Assembly (NCBI GenBank): GCA_934691935.1 | Contig: CAKUTH010000001.1 | Coordinates: 62,001-126,000, forward strand | Length of the DNA stretch: 64,000 nt | Reading direction: 5' to 3' | DNA from: an uncultured Candidatus Melainabacteria bacterium | Lineage (GTDB): Bacteria; Cyanobacteriota; Vampirovibrionia; Gastranaerophilales; Gastranaerophilaceae | Shown: piece by piece, positions 33,165 to 41,450 of the stretch | Numbering within the stretch: the first letter of the stretch is position 1 | Layout: every line of letters begins with the position of its first letter | Position numbers and translations under genes: made by a program | Notes under the pieces: generated by a model | Told to the model about the DNA's origin: nothing | Database searches by the model: none | The model's input: the letters and a program-made list of their open reading frames with translations, nothing else

Positions 33165-36140
33165 TTATGCAGTAAGCGTAAAGATTTGGTAAATTTCTTC
33201 GTCTGAAAGTTCTGTTATAATCTTTTCACCTTCATAAACAGCCAAATCTGCCAATTCTTTTTTAGCTTTAAGCATTTCGTCAATTTTTTCTTCAAACGTG
33301 CCAAGCGTAATCATTCTATGAACCATTACATTTTTGTCTTGACCGATACGATAAGTTCTATCTGTAGCCTGATCTTCAACTGCAGGGTTCCACCACAAGT
33401 CATAGTGAATTACATTCGTCGCGCTTGTAAGGTTCAAACCAGTACCGCCAGCTTTCAGTGACAAAATCATAATCTTTGTATCATCTTCGTTTTGGAATTT
33501 ATTAATAAGCTCCTCACGTTGCGGAACTGTTAACGAACCATGGAAAAATAACGGCACTGTATTGCATTCGTTTTCAATAACTTTGCATAAAATATCGCCC
33601 ATTTCTTTATACTGAGTAAAGATAAGTGTTTTTTCACCGTTTTCAAGGATACTTTCTAGTGTAGAAATACATTTATCGAGTTTTCCTGACATTTCACGTG
33701 TCATTTCTCCACCCTTCAAGAACTGATATGGGTGGTTACAGATTTGTTTCAATGCAGTAATAAGTTTAAAGATGTTACCGCGTCTGTTTATACCCGTAAA
33801 TCCAGAAATCTTATCCATCATTTCATTAAGAGTTTTTTCATAAAGAACTGCTTGCGGTTTAGACAAATAGCAGTAATCATTAATAACCATTTTTTCTGGA
33901 AGATCCGTAATTACATGTTTATCCGTTTTCAAACGTCTTAGAACAAACGGAGAAACAGACATTTTAAGTTTTGTCGCTCTTGAATTTTCTTTAAATCTTT
34001 CAATAGGAATTGCGTAACTTTTTTGGAATTCTTTCAAGCTGCCCAAATATCCTCTGTTGATAAAATCAAATATTGACCACAACTCTGTCAATCTGTTTTC
34101 AACTGGCGTACCAGTCATTGCAATTTTTACGTCAGATTTTAGCATTTTTGCAGCTAAAGTTTGCGCTGTATCTGGGTTTTTAATATTTTGGGCTTCATCA
34201 ACAATTATCATACCCCAATTGTTTTTCTTCAATTCCTCAATATCAATACGCATAATAGCATAAGTAGTCAAAATCACATCGTGTTTCAATTCCAACTTTC
34301 TTTCTGCGCCGTGATAAATTACAGCATCTAAACTTGGAGCAAACATTTGAAGTTCCTTCATCCAGTTGCCCATCAAGGTTGTAGGACAAATAACAAGAAC
34401 TGGTTTATCAAGTTTGTCTTCTTCTTTCATTTTCAAAATCAAACTTATTACCTGAATTGTTTTACCAAGCCCCATATCATCAGCCATACAAGCCCCAAAG
34501 CCTTTGGAAACATTTGTCCATAACCATTTTAAACCAGTCATCTGATATGGTCTTAACTCCCCTTGCAACGTTTCAGGTGGAGTAACGTCTACTGGCTTGT
34601 TGAAATCTTGAATAACTTTTGCAAACGCATCATCATAATCAAAGTCATATTGAGCAATTTGTCCAGACATCGAAGCGTGAATCAACTCCATTCTTGACAT
34701 AGATTTAAAGTTTGCATTAGCAAGTTGTTCAAAAATCTTTTTGGTATCTTCCTTGTCCACCAATACATATTTATTCTTGTATTTAATAAGTCCATTTTGT
34801 CCTTCAATAAGACTATTAAATTCTTCAATAGATAATTTTTCATTTCCAATTGCGACTTCATAAGAAAAATCGAGAATATCATCAAGTGAAATCTTTGAAG
34901 TTGAATTGTTGTTAAATATATTTGCCAACTCTCCAGAGCGTGAAGTTTTAACTTTTGCGTTAATAGAAGCCCTCGGAACAACAATATTTGTAAGTTCTTT
35001 CGGCAAAATCACTTCAATCTGAGCTTTTTGAAGATAATAAGCAGTCTGAGTAATTATTTTGTAAACCTGATTTAAGTCCAAATCAAGCGCAAGTTTATCC
35101 TCATCTTCAAACAATTCTTCTAGCTCAGGCATGTATCTTGTCGCATAATTTAATTGTTTTTCAACAATTCTTGCAATATCAGAAGCGCTAGCGCCAAAAA
35201 CTTCTTCATCAGTATAAAGTTTGTCAATCAAGACATCTTCACCTGTTTTTCGGTTTTTGATATGAACTTTAAGTCTAAAGATTTCTTGATTTTCCAGTTT
35301 ATCTATCTTGAAAAACGGAATTACATCATATTTACCTAAATAAAGTTCATCAAACCATTGCGCTAAATTTTCTGCGACATCGTTGCTTTTCATTACAGCG
35401 CGCTGTTCCAAATCCTTAATCATATAAGTGCCAGATTTCACATCCTTGAACTTATATGCCTTTATACCCAAGAATTTGTACATTACATAATTTAAGTAAT
35501 TATAAATAAAATCAACAACAAAGTTTTTAGGTTTTTCACCTTTTATAAACAAATCTCCTGGCACATTTTCTTCAAATACATTGATTATACGCGCCAATTG
35601 GTTTGTATTAATAATCGGTTCATAAACGATTCTAAACATTGTGCCATGTTTTTTTACCGTCGGTATAAAGTATAATTTTTCAATCAACTTCATTACAAAA
35701 TACGTCAACTTATTCAAATATATAAAAGTTGGCGTCATTGCATCTTCCAAGTCAACAATATTTCCGAAACCGCCAAAATAATCCAAAACCAAGTCTAAAC
35801 TCATTGCATAACCGATTTCATCACCCATAACTTCAGATTTAAAGCGGAATAATGAGCCTTTTGACTTTAAATAATACTGGAAATTATTTGTTGGAGTAAC
35901 AAAAAATGATAATTTTTCATTATTATTAACCAAATAAAAATTAGTGTTACGTGCAGGTGGGTTAGGACTCAAGAAAATACCCTCAAACTCGTCCTCAACA
36001 GTTTGGTAAATCAAGCTCAGTGTATATCTAAAATCCTTGTTTTTAAAGCCTTCTGGATTTTCAGAAAGATTAAAAAATAGTTCATCCACATTATTTTTCT
36101 TAAATGAAAAATCTATATCTAAATTTTTGTTATCAGTCAT
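33165..36140 (-). CDS. SNF2-family helicase/ATPase
   Basis: This 991-residue protein carries a full two-lobe Swi2/Snf2 motor in its C-terminal half. Seen are Q-motif-like LRPYQMTGLKWLW, Walker A ADDMGLGKT near 555, motif II VDEAQNIKN, motif III MTGTPVEN, and motifs V and VI in LSLKAGGTGLNL and DRTYRIGQ. The first 500 residues are a long N-terminal region without close known motifs, as in bacterial HepA/RapA-like SNF2 proteins. It translocates along DNA to remodel protein-DNA or polymerase complexes. The exact target is unknown. SD is AAGGA. Confidence 0.92.
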   Translation of the reverse strand: MTDNKNLDIDFSFKKNNVDELFFNLSENPEGFKNKDFRYTLSLIYQTVEDEFEGIFLSPNPPARNTNFYLVNNNEKLSFFVTPTNNFQYYLKSKGSLFRFKSEVMGDEIGYAMSLDLVLDYFGGFGNIVDLEDAMTPTFIYLNKLTYFVMKLIEKLYFIPTVKKHGTMFRIVYEPIINTNQLARIINVFEENVPGDLFIKGEKPKNFVVDFIYNYLNYVMYKFLGIKAYKFKDVKSGTYMIKDLEQRAVMKSNDVAENLAQWFDELYLGKYDVIPFFKIDKLENQEIFRLKVHIKNRKTGEDVLIDKLYTDEEVFGASASDIARIVEKQLNYATRYMPELEELFEDEDKLALDLDLNQVYKIITQTAYYLQKAQIEVILPKELTNIVVPRASINAKVKTSRSGELANIFNNNSTSKISLDDILDFSYEVAIGNEKLSIEEFNSLIEGQNGLIKYKNKYVLVDKEDTKKIFEQLANANFKSMSRMELIHASMSGQIAQYDFDYDDAFAKVIQDFNKPVDVTPPETLQGELRPYQMTGLKWLWTNVSKGFGACMADDMGLGKTIQVISLILKMKEEDKLDKPVLVICPTTLMGNWMKELQMFAPSLDAVIYHGAERKLELKHDVILTTYAIMRIDIEELKKNNWGMIIVDEAQNIKNPDTAQTLAAKMLKSDVKIAMTGTPVENRLTELWSIFDFINRGYLGSLKEFQKSYAIPIERFKENSRATKLKMSVSPFVLRRLKTDKHVITDLPEKMVINDYCYLSKPQAVLYEKTLNEMMDKISGFTGINRRGNIFKLITALKQICNHPYQFLKGGEMTREMSGKLDKCISTLESILENGEKTLIFTQYKEMGDILCKVIENECNTVPLFFHGSLTVPQREELINKFQNEDDTKIMILSLKAGGTGLNLTSATNVIHYDLWWNPAVEDQATDRTYRIGQDKNVMVHRMITLGTFEEKIDEMLKAKKELADLAVYEGEKIITELSDEEIYQIFTLTA

Positions 36141-36159
36141 AATTGTCCTTTTATGTTTA

Positions 36160-36232
36160 GCGAAAAGTGAAAAGTCCGTTTTATGCTTTGTTCAAAGCAC
36201 CCTTTGTAATGGTCTTTTCACGTTTCACTTTG
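36160..36232. repeat. GTGAAAAG inverted repeat between gpmI and the SNF2 gene
   Basis: GCGAAAAGTGAAAAGTCC and the inverse GGTCTTTTCACGTTTCAC flank a 30-bp middle with TGCTTTGTTCAAAGCA, giving nested stems. It is the same family as at 3976 and 38742. Confidence 0.7.
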
Positions 36233-37759
36233 CTATTTTATCAATGATTCGCAATTCATTTCCGCAGGTTGTTTAATCCCCAACAACTGCAATACTGTTG
36301 GAGCAATATTACACAAAGCTCCATCGTCTTTCAATTGAATATCTTTTTGGGCATTAATCAAAACAAACGGAACTTTGTTTGTAGTGTGCGCAGTTTGAGG
36401 TTTTCCTGTTTCAGGGTTAACCATAACTTCTGAATTGCCGTGGTCTGCTGTCAACAACATAATCACGTCATTCTTAATACAAGCATCAGCAATTTTTCCA
36501 ACGCATTCATCAACGACATGACATGCTTTTTCGGCAGCTTCAATAACACCTGTATGACCCACCATATCAGGGTTTGCAAAGTTTACTAAAACAAACCCGT
36601 ATTCAGGGTCATTAACCGCTTTCAACACATTTTCACAAACTTCTGGTGCGCTCATTTCTGGTTGCATATCATAAGTCGCAACTTTTGGTGACGGAACCAA
36701 AACACGAGTTTCGTTAGGTTGTGGTTCATCAATACCACCATTAAAGAAGAAAGTAATATGCGCATATTTTTCGGTTTCTGCTGTTCTAAACTGTTTTACA
36801 CCGTTTGCCTCTAAAACATCGCCCAAAATATTTACCAAATGCTCTTTAGGGAAAGCTACAGGGAAAGTAAAGTCCTCATTATAGCTTGTCATAGTTACAT
36901 AGCAAAGATTTTTAAGCACTTTTTTTCTTTCAAAGCCATCAAAATCTTTGAAATTAAGGGCTTTCGAAATTTCTCTGGCTCTATCAGGTCTAAAGTTTAT
37001 AAAAATAACAGAATCATTATCATGAATTCTTGATTCTTCACCGCCTATAACCGTTGGAAGAACAAATTCGTCGTTGTCGCCTCTTGCATAAGATTCTTTA
37101 ACACCTTCACAAGCAGATGAGGCATGTTCACCTTCGCCGAACAACAGTGCGTTGTAACCTTTTTCAACCCTATCCCAACGATTATCTCTGTCCATGATGT
37201 AAAATCTTCCGATAATTGTTGCAATTTTTGGCAAACCACATTTTTTCAATTCATCTTCAACTGGTTGTAAGAATGTACAAGCGCTTTGAGGCGGAGTGTC
37301 ACGACCATCTAAAAACGCGTGAACATAAACTTTTTCCAAACCGTTTTGAGATGCCATTTTAATCAACGCCAACAAATGATCTAAAGATGAATGTACACCA
37401 CCTGTTGAAACCAAACCAAAAATATGCAAAGCAGAATTGTTTTCTTTAGCATGGTTAATAGCCATCATAAATCTTTCATTTTTGAAGAAAGAGCCATCTT
37501 TTATCGCATTGTTAATTCTTGACAAATCTTGATAAACAATACGTCCAGCACCAAGATTCAAGTGACCTACTTCACTGTTGCCCATTTGTCCAGCAGGAAG
37601 CCCAACGTATTCACCATCTGCGTGGATAGAAATTGTTGGATATTCTTTTTCCAATTTATCAACATGAACAGGATGAGCAAGTTTAGTAGCATCAAATTCT
37701 GGGTGATTTTTGCTTATTCCCCATCCATCCATAATACATAATAAAACTCTTTTAGTCAT
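36233..37759 (-). CDS. gpmI: 2,3-bisphosphoglycerate-independent phosphoglycerate mutase
   Basis: GpmI interconverts 3- and 2-phosphoglycerate in glycolysis with two Mn ions and a phosphoserine. Metal and Ser sites are visible: CIMDGWGISK, the nucleophile S62 in MGNSEVGHLNLGAGR, HAFLDGRDTPP, INFRPDRARE, and the C-terminal TADHGNSEVM and AHTTNKVPF. The 508 residues are normal. The ribosome site is GGAAGGG. Confidence 0.97.
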   Translation of the reverse strand: MTKRVLLCIMDGWGISKNHPEFDATKLAHPVHVDKLEKEYPTISIHADGEYVGLPAGQMGNSEVGHLNLGAGRIVYQDLSRINNAIKDGSFFKNERFMMAINHAKENNSALHIFGLVSTGGVHSSLDHLLALIKMASQNGLEKVYVHAFLDGRDTPPQSACTFLQPVEDELKKCGLPKIATIIGRFYIMDRDNRWDRVEKGYNALLFGEGEHASSACEGVKESYARGDNDEFVLPTVIGGEESRIHDNDSVIFINFRPDRAREISKALNFKDFDGFERKKVLKNLCYVTMTSYNEDFTFPVAFPKEHLVNILGDVLEANGVKQFRTAETEKYAHITFFFNGGIDEPQPNETRVLVPSPKVATYDMQPEMSAPEVCENVLKAVNDPEYGFVLVNFANPDMVGHTGVIEAAEKACHVVDECVGKIADACIKNDVIMLLTADHGNSEVMVNPETGKPQTAHTTNKVPFVLINAQKDIQLKDDGALCNIAPTVLQLLGIKQPAEMNCESLIK

Positions 37760-37894
37760 ATATATCCCTTCCTATACGTGCATATACGAGGTAACGCTAA
37801 TCACGTATAAATAACTTTTCACAATGGTTTTAAGTTTAACAGGAACATAGCTGAAATTCAAGAGTGCATTTTTGAATAAATTATAACGATTGAA

Positions 37895-37980
37895 GAGTCG
37901 TTAAGTCGTTAGGGCGATAAGACGATAAGTTCGTTTCGTTAATAAATATTCCTTCCCTTTTCGAGGGAGAGAGGGTAAAG
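37895..37980. repeat. Octamer run and CCCTTTTCGAGGG hairpin between gpmI and the prepilin
   Basis: AGTCGTTAAGTCGTTA then GGGCGATAAGACGATAAG (37895-37929) is an octamer-like tandem run. CCTTCCCTTTTCGAGGGAG follows (about 37951-37969) and forms a hairpin; a related arm recurs at 38821. The rest of the 232-bp gap has no gene. Confidence 0.6.
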
Positions 37981-37991
37981 TTACATGTTCC

Positions 37992-38834
37992 TTACTTTTT
38001 CCCAGATAATATCTCGTTAATCGTCATACCGCCTTTTTCAATTACAGACCAATGTGGACGTATTTTTGTAATCCCATTAACTTCATCTCCAGCCAAATCA
38101 AACCAAAAAATATCATATCCCCATTTGTTTGGACCCTTGTGACCATTTACATCCATCATAAATATAGGAAGGTTGGACAGACTTCTATATCTTGAATAAA
38201 GCACCCCGTCTGCCGTAATAAAAGCTGGATATATTCGTTTTATATGAATATCGCTAAAAATTTGGTTTGGGTCGGCTTCTTTATCAGGATTTTGTTCAGC
38301 TTTAATTTTGTCAACGCCCCTGAAATTATTGGTTACACAACCATTTGCTAGCGCATTGTTTTCACAGAATTTGACAACATTCAAAGCCTTCATTAAATCC
38401 TCTGTAAATTTTCTACAATCTGAAGTTTTGCCATTATAATCATTCGGTAATGGTGACCCGTCAGCTAACGTCCACTCAATACAGGAGCCGTATTCATTAT
38501 ATTCAGAGCAAGCAGCGCTGCCATACGGTATTTTTTCCCAATAAAAACAAGCGTAAGGTGCACCGTTTTGGACTTGAACATATTTTATCGCATTATAAAA
38601 GTTTGAATATGCGCGCTTGAACTGATTTTTTAGAACAACTTTTTGAACATTATGAACAATGCTCGGCAAGGTCAACGCCGCGACTACACCAATAATGCCA
38701 AGGGTGATTAAAACTTCTGCAAGAGTAAACGCTACGCGTTTACGTGAAAAGTGAGAAGTGAAACGTGAAAAGACCGTATCAGTTTGAGACCCTGCAACAA
38801 GTTCAGGGTGGCGAACTATTCCTTTCCTTTTCAA
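37992..38834 (-). CDS. Prepilin-like protein, body of a frame-broken (probably phase-variable) gene
   Basis: The mature part begins F-T-L-A-E-V-L-I-T-L-G-I-I-G with Glu at position 5, a hydrophobic helix, and a globular region with several cysteines (residues from about 90), so it is a pilin or pseudopilin like 2124-2804. In this frame no ATG or GTG precedes the signature; only TTG at 38834 without an SD. The 35 residues ahead of the signature are encoded by dispersed repeats (VRHPELVAGSQ and RFTSHFSRKR). A good ATG with SD lies at 38992 in another frame, joined through a 12-G tract. One added G would make a single 334-codon frame (37992-38992). Confidence 0.75.
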   Translation of the reverse strand: MKRKGIVRHPELVAGSQTDTVFSRFTSHFSRKRVAFTLAEVLITLGIIGVVAALTLPSIVHNVQKVVLKNQFKRAYSNFYNAIKYVQVQNGAPYACFYWEKIPYGSAACSEYNEYGSCIEWTLADGSPLPNDYNGKTSDCRKFTEDLMKALNVVKFCENNALANGCVTNNFRGVDKIKAEQNPDKEADPNQIFSDIHIKRIYPAFITADGVLYSRYRSLSNLPIFMMDVNGHKGPNKWGYDIFWFDLAGDEVNGITKIRPHWSVIEKGGMTINEILSGKK

Positions 38835-38934
38835 GGGAAGGCTAGGATGGGTTTGAGATCTTTCGCTTCGCTCAAGATGACAAGTCTTACTAACTTCCTT
38901 ACTTCCTAACTTACTTACGTAATCAGAGCTTAAA
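38740..38934. repeat. Mosaic of dispersed repeats inside the prepilin leader
   Basis: From 38740: GTGAAAAGTGAGAAGTG arms, then CCTGCAACAAGTTCAGGG (38791-38808), then CTTTTCAAGGGAAGG, then GATCTTTCGCTTCGCTCAAG, then octamers CTTCCTTACTTCCTAA. Four repeat families of this genome are packed in 195 bp with the prepilin frame open through all of it. Confidence 0.7.
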
Positions 38935-38992
38935 GCCCCCCCCCCCCATTGGGTTGTATTCCTTGTAGCGCAAGGGTTTTAAAGTTTTCCAT
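38930..38992 (-). CDS. 20-residue start ORF of the prepilin gene, ending just after the G tract
   Basis: The ATG at 38992 has the ribosome site AGAGGAG (39001-39007) eight bases upstream. The frame reads MENFKTLALQGIQPN, then four Gly codons from the G tract, Leu and a stop. In a 13-G (or 10-G) version the frame would continue into the prepilin body. It is the natural start of that gene and lies 22 bp after the yjbQ stop. Confidence 0.6.
   Translation of the reverse strand: MENFKTLALQGIQPNGGGGL
38936..38947. repeat. 12-bp mononucleotide C/G tract in a coding position
   Basis: Twelve consecutive C on the plus strand (G on the coding strand) in an AT-rich genome. Such tracts slip during replication; here a change of one base would join two parts of a pilin gene. 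Confidence 0.9.
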
Positions 38993-39014
38993 ATTCGTTA
39001 CTCCTCTTATTAAA

Positions 39015-39431
39015 TCAATACAAAATTTGTACATAAACAGTTCTCGTCCTTGCTTTGTTATCAAAATCAATCAAAACAATTTGTTGCCATTGTCCCAACT
39101 GCAATGCACCATCAATCAGCGGAACTGTCGTATTATTTCCAATAATAGACGCTCTTACGTGTGAATATCCATTACCATCATGCCATGTTTCATCATGATG
39201 ATAATCACCTTCAGAAGGAGCGATTTTTTCTAACGCCTCTGGCAAATCAACCAACAACCCTGGTTCAAATTCTATATTTGTTATTGATACAGTGCTCCCA
39301 GCAACATAAACATGCACTACGGCATTTTGCAAAGAATGCGAATAAACAGCATGTTTTACTTTTTGCGTAATGTCAATGATATCGGTGAAGCCATGGGTGT
39401 TTACACTAAACTTTTCATTTATTACCGTCAT
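39015..39431 (-). CDS. yjbQ: YjbQ/UPF0047 family protein
   Basis: The 138-residue protein shows the family's conserved pieces: AVVHVYVAGSTVSITNIEFEPGLLVDL read in part, HHDETWHDGNGYSHVRASIIG with clustered histidines, and GALQLGQWQQIVLIDFDNKARTRTVYVQ ending. Members form trimers and E. coli YjbQ can replace thiamine-phosphate synthase weakly; the true role is unsettled. Its start overlaps the end of the upstream amidohydrolase-like gene by four bases, indicating coupling. Confidence 0.9.
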   Translation of the reverse strand: MTVINEKFSVNTHGFTDIIDITQKVKHAVYSHSLQNAVVHVYVAGSTVSITNIEFEPGLLVDLPEALEKIAPSEGDYHHDETWHDGNGYSHVRASIIGNNTTVPLIDGALQLGQWQQIVLIDFDNKARTRTVYVQILY

Positions 39432-40732
39432 AAGCTAAACCTTACTTTTCCGCGTTTTACGAGTTTTCTTCCTTTAGAATATGTTGAATAAGGGAATTCC
39501 ATTCTTGCCAAAGCCCTATAATCTTCATTATCCTCTAGCTTAAACACATTGAAATCGGCATCTTTTCCAACCTCAATTGAGCCTATAGAATTTTCTAATC
39601 GCAATATTTTTGCTGGGTAAAGCGTCAAATATTTTATCAATTCAACAATATCCAACAAACCGTCTTTATTTAATTCGTTTGCTAATTTCAACAAGCTAAA
39701 ACTTCTATCACTTGCAAAACTTTGTGTAGAAAGCCCGAAGTTACCGCCAAAATTTTCAAGTACGGTTTTAAAATCAATTACAGAATTACAAATTTCTCCA
39801 CTATAAAGCGGTTGATAAATATACTTTGCGCCTGTTTCAGCTAATTTTGTTAATTCTGAAACATCATAATTAGCATTTGCAACAAGCACTTTTTTGGTCA
39901 AAACCTTCAATCTGTCTAAATACTCAACAGGCGAAATTTCTTTTGCATAAGGTGAAATTTTACGCATTCCCATAAACTTGTGCAACAAATCAATATCAGA
40001 AAAGCCGTGTTCAAGCCATTCTATCTCATCCTTTGATTCCGCAAAACGTGTCATCATAAGCATGTTATGCTTACGACAATATTTTGAAAATAACGCCCAT
40101 AGTTTTTTATGCACCCCTGACATAGAGTTAAGCATAATGCCTATATGAGTATTTTCTCCCTTGTGCCATACAAAATCTTCTACCTTACTGCGCAACTCTT
40201 TAAAAGTTTTTTTACTACTGTCTTTACTGTCTGCAAAAACTTCAAAGAACAAATAATTTTTTATAGGCAACTTATTAATTACTTCAAAATATTTGAATTC
40301 TTTTGAAACCTGAGCGACACAAGTTGTTCCAGCCTTGATAGACTCTGTTACACCGTGTTTGAAAGATGCGACTTTATGAGCTTTATCCAAAGTAAAATAA
40401 TTTGTCAAAATTCCAGCCCATTTGCGAGAGTAATTGTCTTGAGCAACGCCCGCAAAATTATATTTTAAGCTCAACATTTTGAAAAATCTTTTTATTTTAG
40501 ATTTAAAATCTTGAGGTCTTGCGTCCAAAATATCGGTATATTGATACTGTGTCAACATATCAATAAATCCTGGTGTAATAACTGCATTACCCAAGTCTTT
40601 AACAAACTTTTCTTCAAAATTAACCTGAGAATTAGGAATAATGTCAATGATTTTGCCTTCATCAACCACAATTGCCATATCCTCTAGAACTTCATTGGAA
40701 GTTAATATCCATTTCGATTTATAACATTTCAT
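39428..40732 (-). CDS. Amidohydrolase-superfamily protein that has lost its metal ligands
   Basis: The framework of a cytosine/guanine-deaminase-like amidohydrolase is present: an N-terminal beta sandwich (WILTSNEVLEDMAIVVDEGKIIDI), the strand PGFIDM, and the C-terminal YLTLYPAKILRLENSIGSIEVGKDADFNVF. But the HxH after PGF(I/V)D is replaced by LTQ, the next His region reads MMTRFAES, the third reads VANANYD, and the metal Asp region reads LSTQSFASD. So it is probably a non-catalytic member. It starts at ATG 40732, only 7 nt from a TATAAT, with no SD. A TTG at 40768 is part of the promoter. Confidence 0.75.
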   Translation of the reverse strand: MKCYKSKWILTSNEVLEDMAIVVDEGKIIDIIPNSQVNFEEKFVKDLGNAVITPGFIDMLTQYQYTDILDARPQDFKSKIKRFFKMLSLKYNFAGVAQDNYSRKWAGILTNYFTLDKAHKVASFKHGVTESIKAGTTCVAQVSKEFKYFEVINKLPIKNYLFFEVFADSKDSSKKTFKELRSKVEDFVWHKGENTHIGIMLNSMSGVHKKLWALFSKYCRKHNMLMMTRFAESKDEIEWLEHGFSDIDLLHKFMGMRKISPYAKEISPVEYLDRLKVLTKKVLVANANYDVSELTKLAETGAKYIYQPLYSGEICNSVIDFKTVLENFGGNFGLSTQSFASDRSFSLLKLANELNKDGLLDIVELIKYLTLYPAKILRLENSIGSIEVGKDADFNVFKLEDNEDYRALARMEFPYSTYSKGRKLVKRGKVRFSL

Positions 40733-40739
40733 AGGTTTT

Positions 40740-40768
40740 ATTATATAGTATAAGTTTCTAAAAGACAA
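40740..40768 (-). promoter_or_regulatory. Promoter placing transcription start at the ATG (leaderless)
   Basis: TTGTCT (40763-40768), 17 nt, TATAAT (40740-40745), then 7 nt to the ATG at 40732. Confidence 0.65.
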
Positions 40769-40843
40769 GTAAATTTACATAAATTAGTATGCAATATTTC
40801 ATTATGTATCTTTTGGGAGATTTCCACGATATTGGCATTATGC

Positions 40844-41413
40844 ATGCAGGAGCTCTGCGCCCCTGCACCCGCACCAAGTATTCTTTTTCTTTTTTGCGAC
40901 GAAAAGAAAAAGAATACTGGACAAGAAAAAGAAACACGCTAATTGTTTAATCTGTACTAAATTCAACCCGAAGCGCCTTAACCACTACGTTTAACAGGCG
41001 CTTTTGTTGCTGTTTCATTAAGTGCAGATTATTGATGTTTTGTCATTTTATAACAAAACGCCACAATAGCGAAGTGAACAATAATTGTAGGCGAACAAAT
41101 AGCAAAGACGGCTATTGTTTGAGCGGTAAAAGAGATTGCGCAACAAGTGCGCAATGACAGGCGTATTAGCGAGTTTAGCCGTCTTTTAGTGAGCCGTACA
41201 GTTTATTAGTGAACGAAGCGTTGTGGCGTTTTTGCCATGTTTGGAAATATTGGTCAAGACTTAAGTGGCTACGTACGTAGTACTTTGCGTCGCTTTTCCA
41301 CAAAAGCGACCGCCGTGCGCGTAGCACCCGTCGGAGACATTAATTCAACATTTGGAACATTTGTCAAAGACACAAAATGAAATACTTGGTGCAGGGGCGC
41401 AGAGGTCCTGCAT
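40844..41413. mobile_element. Candidate non-autonomous element (MITE-like) with terminal inverted repeats
   Basis: The 682-bp gap between the amidohydrolase and obgE holds no plausible gene. Its core is flanked by inverted repeats: ATGCAGGAGCTCTGCGCCCC at 40844 and, on the other strand from 41413, ATGCAGGACCTCTGCGCCCC, both continuing to TGCACC and AAGTATT (the left copy has six extra bases). Inside are strong hairpins: a 17-bp stem at 40878-40919, AAGCGCC/GGCGCTT at 40971-41003, nested arms AAAACGCCACAA (41055/41221) and AAAGACGGCTA (41104/41176), TTGCGCA/TGCGCAA (41136-41154), and GTCGCTTTT/AAAAGCGAC (41289-41310). It is also richer in GC than its surroundings. A structured RNA is the alternative. 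Confidence 0.55.
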
Positions 41414-41450
41414 ATAATCAAAAACAGAAATGCTTTTTTATTTTCAGACC

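Noticed and set aside
33121..38930. Tandem repeats as CRISPR arrays
   Set aside because: Units are 7-8 bp and degenerate with no unique spacers, and there are no cas genes.
40844..41413. A tRNA, group I/II intron or rRNA fragment in the 570-bp element
   Set aside because: No cloverleaf, intron core motif or rRNA signature was recognised; the terminal repeats favour a mobile element.
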